Source: an uncultured Parabacteroides sp. (GTDB lineage Bacteria; Bacteroidota; Bacteroidia; Bacteroidales; Tannerellaceae). Taken from it: DNA of 64,000 nucleotides. Below, one piece after another: positions 61,709-64,000 of this stretch. A program made the translations under genes and the position numbers. The DNA is taken from the NCBI RefSeq assembly GCF_905196875.1, contig NZ_CAJJWO010000022.1, forward strand, positions 9,824-73,823. The letters are read 5' to 3'. How positions within the stretch are numbered: position 1 is the stretch's first letter; every line of letters starts with the position of its first letter. Below the pieces are notes generated by a model. It ran no database searches and was not told where the DNA came from. It was given only the letters and a program-made list of their open reading frames with translations.

Positions 61709-62533
61709 ATGATTAACCTGTTGACTAAAATACGTGATTATGTAAAACTTCTCCTCCCTAACGACCAGAAGCCAGCCCTTTTAGGGAATGTACTGCCTGA
61801 GCATAAAGCTGCGATCTGGGAAGACGCCTGTATCATATCCCCTCCGGAAAACCTGCCGGAGGAGGAAAAACAACCTACACAAGAGGACAAAGAGAAAGAA
61901 AGCGACTTCATTATCAAAGCATTCAAAAGCCTGTCACCCGAGTATTTATTGATCGTATCGGAAATGAGAAACTTACTTAACTCCGATCTCAAGAAAATAG
62001 TATTCCATGCATTAGCCACCAAGTTAAGCGTCGAAGAGGTTGCGGAACATCTTAGCCTTACTCCCCGGAAAGTAAAATGCATATTCCGTGACGCAATTAC
62101 GGACATCAGTATCCAAACCGGATTTATCAGGGACAACCTCAATAACAGTATTCAAAAAGATATAAAAATCGAAGCGTTGCAATCAAAGATACAATTGCTG
62201 AGCAATCAGTTATTAATGGAAGAAATCAAACATTCTGCCCAAAAGAAAACAACGGTCAAAATACCTTATGCCAGACAAAAGAAATTATTATCAAAACCAT
62301 TAACCCAATGTCTTGATTTGGAGAGTAGGACTTTAACTATTTTCAGATCATTGGATATATATACCCTGGAAGATTTACTGAGATATACTTCTGCCAACGG
62401 CATCGCAACACTGAAGGAGCAACGCAACTTTGGTGATTTATCATTACACAGGCTGGAAAATGAATTAATAAGGAAAGGAATCTTTGACCCTCAAGGTCAA
62501 TGTGAACTATATCAAGAGCTAACTAAGAGGTAA
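61709..62533 (+). CDS. HTH protein with RNA polymerase alpha-CTD-like C-terminus
   Basis: A 274-residue cytosolic protein. A sigma-region-4-like helix-turn-helix lies at about 100-130 (KLSVEEVAEHLSLTPRKVKC). A helical linker (about 135-195) follows. The C-terminal 70 residues (LESRTLTIFRSLDIYTLEDL, then NFGDLSLHRLENELIRKG) have the pattern of the C-terminal domain of the RNA polymerase alpha subunit, including the helix-hairpin-helix stretch. No single known family matches. The combination suggests a transcription regulator that mimics polymerase parts. It follows a long structured leader and is closed by a terminator. Confidence 0.75.
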   Translation: MINLLTKIRDYVKLLLPNDQKPALLGNVLPEHKAAIWEDACIISPPENLPEEEKQPTQEDKEKESDFIIKAFKSLSPEYLLIVSEMRNLLNSDLKKIVFHALATKLSVEEVAEHLSLTPRKVKCIFRDAITDISIQTGFIRDNLNNSIQKDIKIEALQSKIQLLSNQLLMEEIKHSAQKKTTVKIPYARQKKLLSKPLTQCLDLESRTLTIFRSLDIYTLEDLLRYTSANGIATLKEQRNFGDLSLHRLENELIRKGIFDPQGQCELYQELTKR

Positions 62534-62572
62534 AACCTAATAATTTTTTTCTGAAACTGCAATACAGTTATA

Positions 62573-62608
62573 AGCCATCCGGCTCGTGAGAGTCGAATGG
62601 CTTTTTTT
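62573..62608 (+). terminator. Terminator of the HTH/alpha-CTD gene
   Basis: A 13-bp stem with one mismatch (62573-62585 with 62590-62602, loop GTGA) followed by seven T residues. Confidence 0.88.
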
Positions 62609-62616
62609 ACCAACGA

Positions 62617-63549
62617 TTACAACTCGTTTATTTCTTCAATCGACAGGCCGGTGCATTGGGCGATCGTTTCAACATTGACTCCCTGCTTTTTTAAATTCGT
62701 AGCGATCAAACGCTGTTCTTCCGCTTTGCCTTCTGCTTTCCCTTTTTCTACACCTTTCTCAAGACCTTTTTCCATGCCATCCTCAAAACTGGTATCGAGG
62801 GCAGCAGCCAAGTCGCGCTCAACAGAGAGGCTTAGCTCGTATTCCAAGCGTTGGTCGGGAGTCATGCGCTCTACTTCCACTATGCTTTTCAGCTTGCGGA
62901 ATATCTGATTGTTCAGTTCTTCGGGTAATCGTTCCATGATCTCAATGTTGTTTAAGACAAATAACCACTTCTTATAAAGCGTGTCGCATGCTTGCAAAGG
63001 TAATACAAATTTTGGCATTTCAAGATAGATCTCATTGAGCGTTTCGCTGAAAGGAATCTTCAACTCCCTGTCCATACGAACAATATCCCAACGATACTTA
63101 TCCGGGCGGGTAGGATCCATAATATAGTTCAACACACAAACTACATAGACTTTGCTGATATGGTAGTTCCAACGTCTATGGATTGTATCCAATTCCTTTC
63201 TCGATTTTTTCTCCAGTTCTTCACCCAACTTTTCTTTTACGATCATGGATTGTTGCTGGATTGCGAAAGAGGCGTAGTATAACACTCTGTCAGAGAAGTA
63301 CTTCTGTCGCGACTTCTGCATCTCGATTATGAAGACTTCCCCTTTGTCATTCTCGCAGAAAATGTCGAATACTGCCCGTCGTTGGTCATGCTTTAAGCCG
63401 AGCATTTCTACATTCCTAAAGGTGATGTCTACAATGACTTCATGTTGGATAACTTCATTTAAGAAGCTAATGATAAGATCTTTATTAACTTCACTGCCGA
63501 AGATTTTCTTCCAGCCATAGTCCGAAAACGGATTGACAAATTTGTTCAT
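62617..63549 (-). CDS. Rpn family PD-(D/E)XK nuclease (transposase-like)
   Basis: A 310-residue protein of the recombination-promoting nuclease/putative transposase type. The start is taken at MNKFVNPFSDYGWKKIFGSE, the typical beginning; the upstream frame is unsupported. The nuclease core is AVFDIFCENDKGEVFIIEMQ (Asp, then ExQ) followed by SDRVLYYASFAI. The C-terminus has a charged repeat, EKGLEKGVEKGKAEGKAEEQ, and ends with a short HTH-like segment (VETIAQCTGLSIEEINEL). Such genes are numerous in Bacteroidetes. DNA cleavage has been shown for the E. coli relatives; no terminal repeats of a transposon are seen here. Confidence 0.93.
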   Translation of the reverse strand: MNKFVNPFSDYGWKKIFGSEVNKDLIISFLNEVIQHEVIVDITFRNVEMLGLKHDQRRAVFDIFCENDKGEVFIIEMQKSRQKYFSDRVLYYASFAIQQQSMIVKEKLGEELEKKSRKELDTIHRRWNYHISKVYVVCVLNYIMDPTRPDKYRWDIVRMDRELKIPFSETLNEIYLEMPKFVLPLQACDTLYKKWLFVLNNIEIMERLPEELNNQIFRKLKSIVEVERMTPDQRLEYELSLSVERDLAAALDTSFEDGMEKGLEKGVEKGKAEGKAEEQRLIATNLKKQGVNVETIAQCTGLSIEEINEL

Positions 63550-63712
63550 AGCGCATTGTTTTGATTGACTCCAATAATAGAGTTGCCGCAAATATAAAGA
63601 ATTGTTCAGATTAACCAAATCATTGGGGAGGGAATATTGAGGGAAATATCAATTATTTCCATTATTGAATTATCATGAACGCACAAAAGTTTTCTAAAAA
63701 TAATCCTTCAAA

Positions 63713-63762
63713 CCTTCACCGGAAACCCATCTATCTAAAGACAAACAGATTACCGGTGAAGG
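63713..63762 (-). terminator. Bidirectional terminator-like stem-loop
   Basis: CCTTCACCGG (63713-63722) and CCGGTGAAGG (63753-63762) form a perfect 10-bp stem with a 30-nt loop. ATTTTTA follows on the plus strand, TTTGAAGGATTATTTTT on the minus strand. It lies 11 nt past the stop of the minus-strand frame that ends at 63774. Confidence 0.7.
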
Positions 63763-63773
63763 ATTTTTACGGT

Positions 63774-63998
63774 TCAACAAAACAACTTCACCGTAGCCGC
63801 ACCGATCAGCAGCCATCCCAACAGGTTACCGGGAGTTAATGCGGGAGGTTGTTTTTCGGGCTCGTCGCTTTCGGGCGAATGATCGACAGGATCGCTCCGA
63901 TGGCTGCCAGAGCTACCTCCGTCTGCGACAACAGGATCGACAACAGTGCTGTCAGCCCCAACCATGGGATCGCCAGGCTGGCAGTGCCTCCCTTTCAA
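63774..63998 (-). CDS. C-terminal end of an unidentified protein (truncated by window)
   Basis: A minus-strand frame open to the window edge: a Gly/Asp/Ser/Pro-rich linker (DGGSSGSHRSDPVDHSPESD) then one hydrophobic segment (LTPGNLLGWLLIGAATVKLF) and the stop, next to a terminator. It may be the membrane anchor of a larger protein. A second minus-strand frame over the same bases also gives a hydrophobic stretch (LGLTALLSILLSQTEVALAA), so the choice of frame is uncertain. Confidence 0.4.
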   Translation of the reverse strand: MKGRHCQPGDPMVGADSTVVDPVVADGGSSGSHRSDPVDHSPESDEPEKQPPALTPGNLLGWLLIGAATVKLFC

Positions 63999-64000
63999 GC

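Noticed and set aside
62617..63549. Active insertion sequence
   Set aside because: The gene is Rpn-type nuclease-like, but no terminal inverted repeats or target duplications were seen on either side.

Overview
The window is a stretch of a Bacteroidales chromosome, most likely Parabacteroides or a close relative. Evidence for this: TAnnTTTG-type -7 promoter elements in front of most transcription units, no Shine-Dalgarno sequences, a SusC/SusD pair with an ECF sigma/FecR system, many secreted glycosidases and lipoproteins, and the ileS - traR/dksA - lspA - DUF4296 gene order. The genus is inferred from overall appearance; no marker gene settles it.

Layout. 1-3.9 kb holds core genes: a partial DHA2 drug exporter, class II fructose-bisphosphate aldolase, ribosomal protein L31 type B and a sugar-kinase-like phosphotransferase. 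4.1-14.7 kb is a glycan-linked cluster: a GH2 enzyme, an unassigned secreted TIM-barrel-like protein, an AraC regulator, and a periplasmic c-type haem protein related to hydrazine synthase alpha (HzsA) fused to a SUMF1 domain, followed by a propeller lipoprotein. 14.7-18.9 kb is a TolC / NtrC-type response regulator / histidine kinase operon with a well-formed sigma-54 promoter and upstream TCCGATA repeats. 19.2-22.0 kb has an M28 peptidase, an 830-bp gene-free region with a 22-bp periodic array, and a DUF2867 gene.

22.2-36.3 kb is a colinear catabolic cluster: a GtaA-like/SMP-30 fusion, two small membrane proteins, an FGGY kinase, a zinc alcohol dehydrogenase, DeoC, a second HzsA-related cytochrome, a dihaem cytochrome c, a propeller protein and GH43. 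A polyol or modified sugar may be taken up, phosphorylated and split inside the cell, with periplasmic haem proteins working alongside. The substrate is not identified.

36.7-49.5 kb is a polysaccharide-utilisation locus under an ECF sigma factor (ECF, FecR, SusC with STN domain, SusD, DUF3823), with a CxxCH PD40 lipoprotein, a DUF6057 protein and a doubly deleted GH43/GH127 pseudogene between the sigma factor and FecR. Four matching sites (TTTAGGGGAT, about 15 nt, GAGTCT) look like the promoters of this sigma factor. After a tRNA-Arg come housekeeping genes (49.8-58.6 kb): Omp85, SpoU methyltransferase, DUF4296, lspA, traR/dksA and ileS. The end (58.8-64 kb) has an acyltransferase, an AAA/DUF4143 ATPase, a structured leader with two inverted related stem-loops before an HTH/alpha-CTD-like protein, an Rpn-type nuclease and a truncated reading frame.

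Most unusual: intergenic arrays of degenerate dyads repeating every 22-23 bp at several independent places; the four-site ECF promoter family; the inverted stem-loop pair with competing RNA pairings; and four c-haem proteins in carbohydrate clusters.
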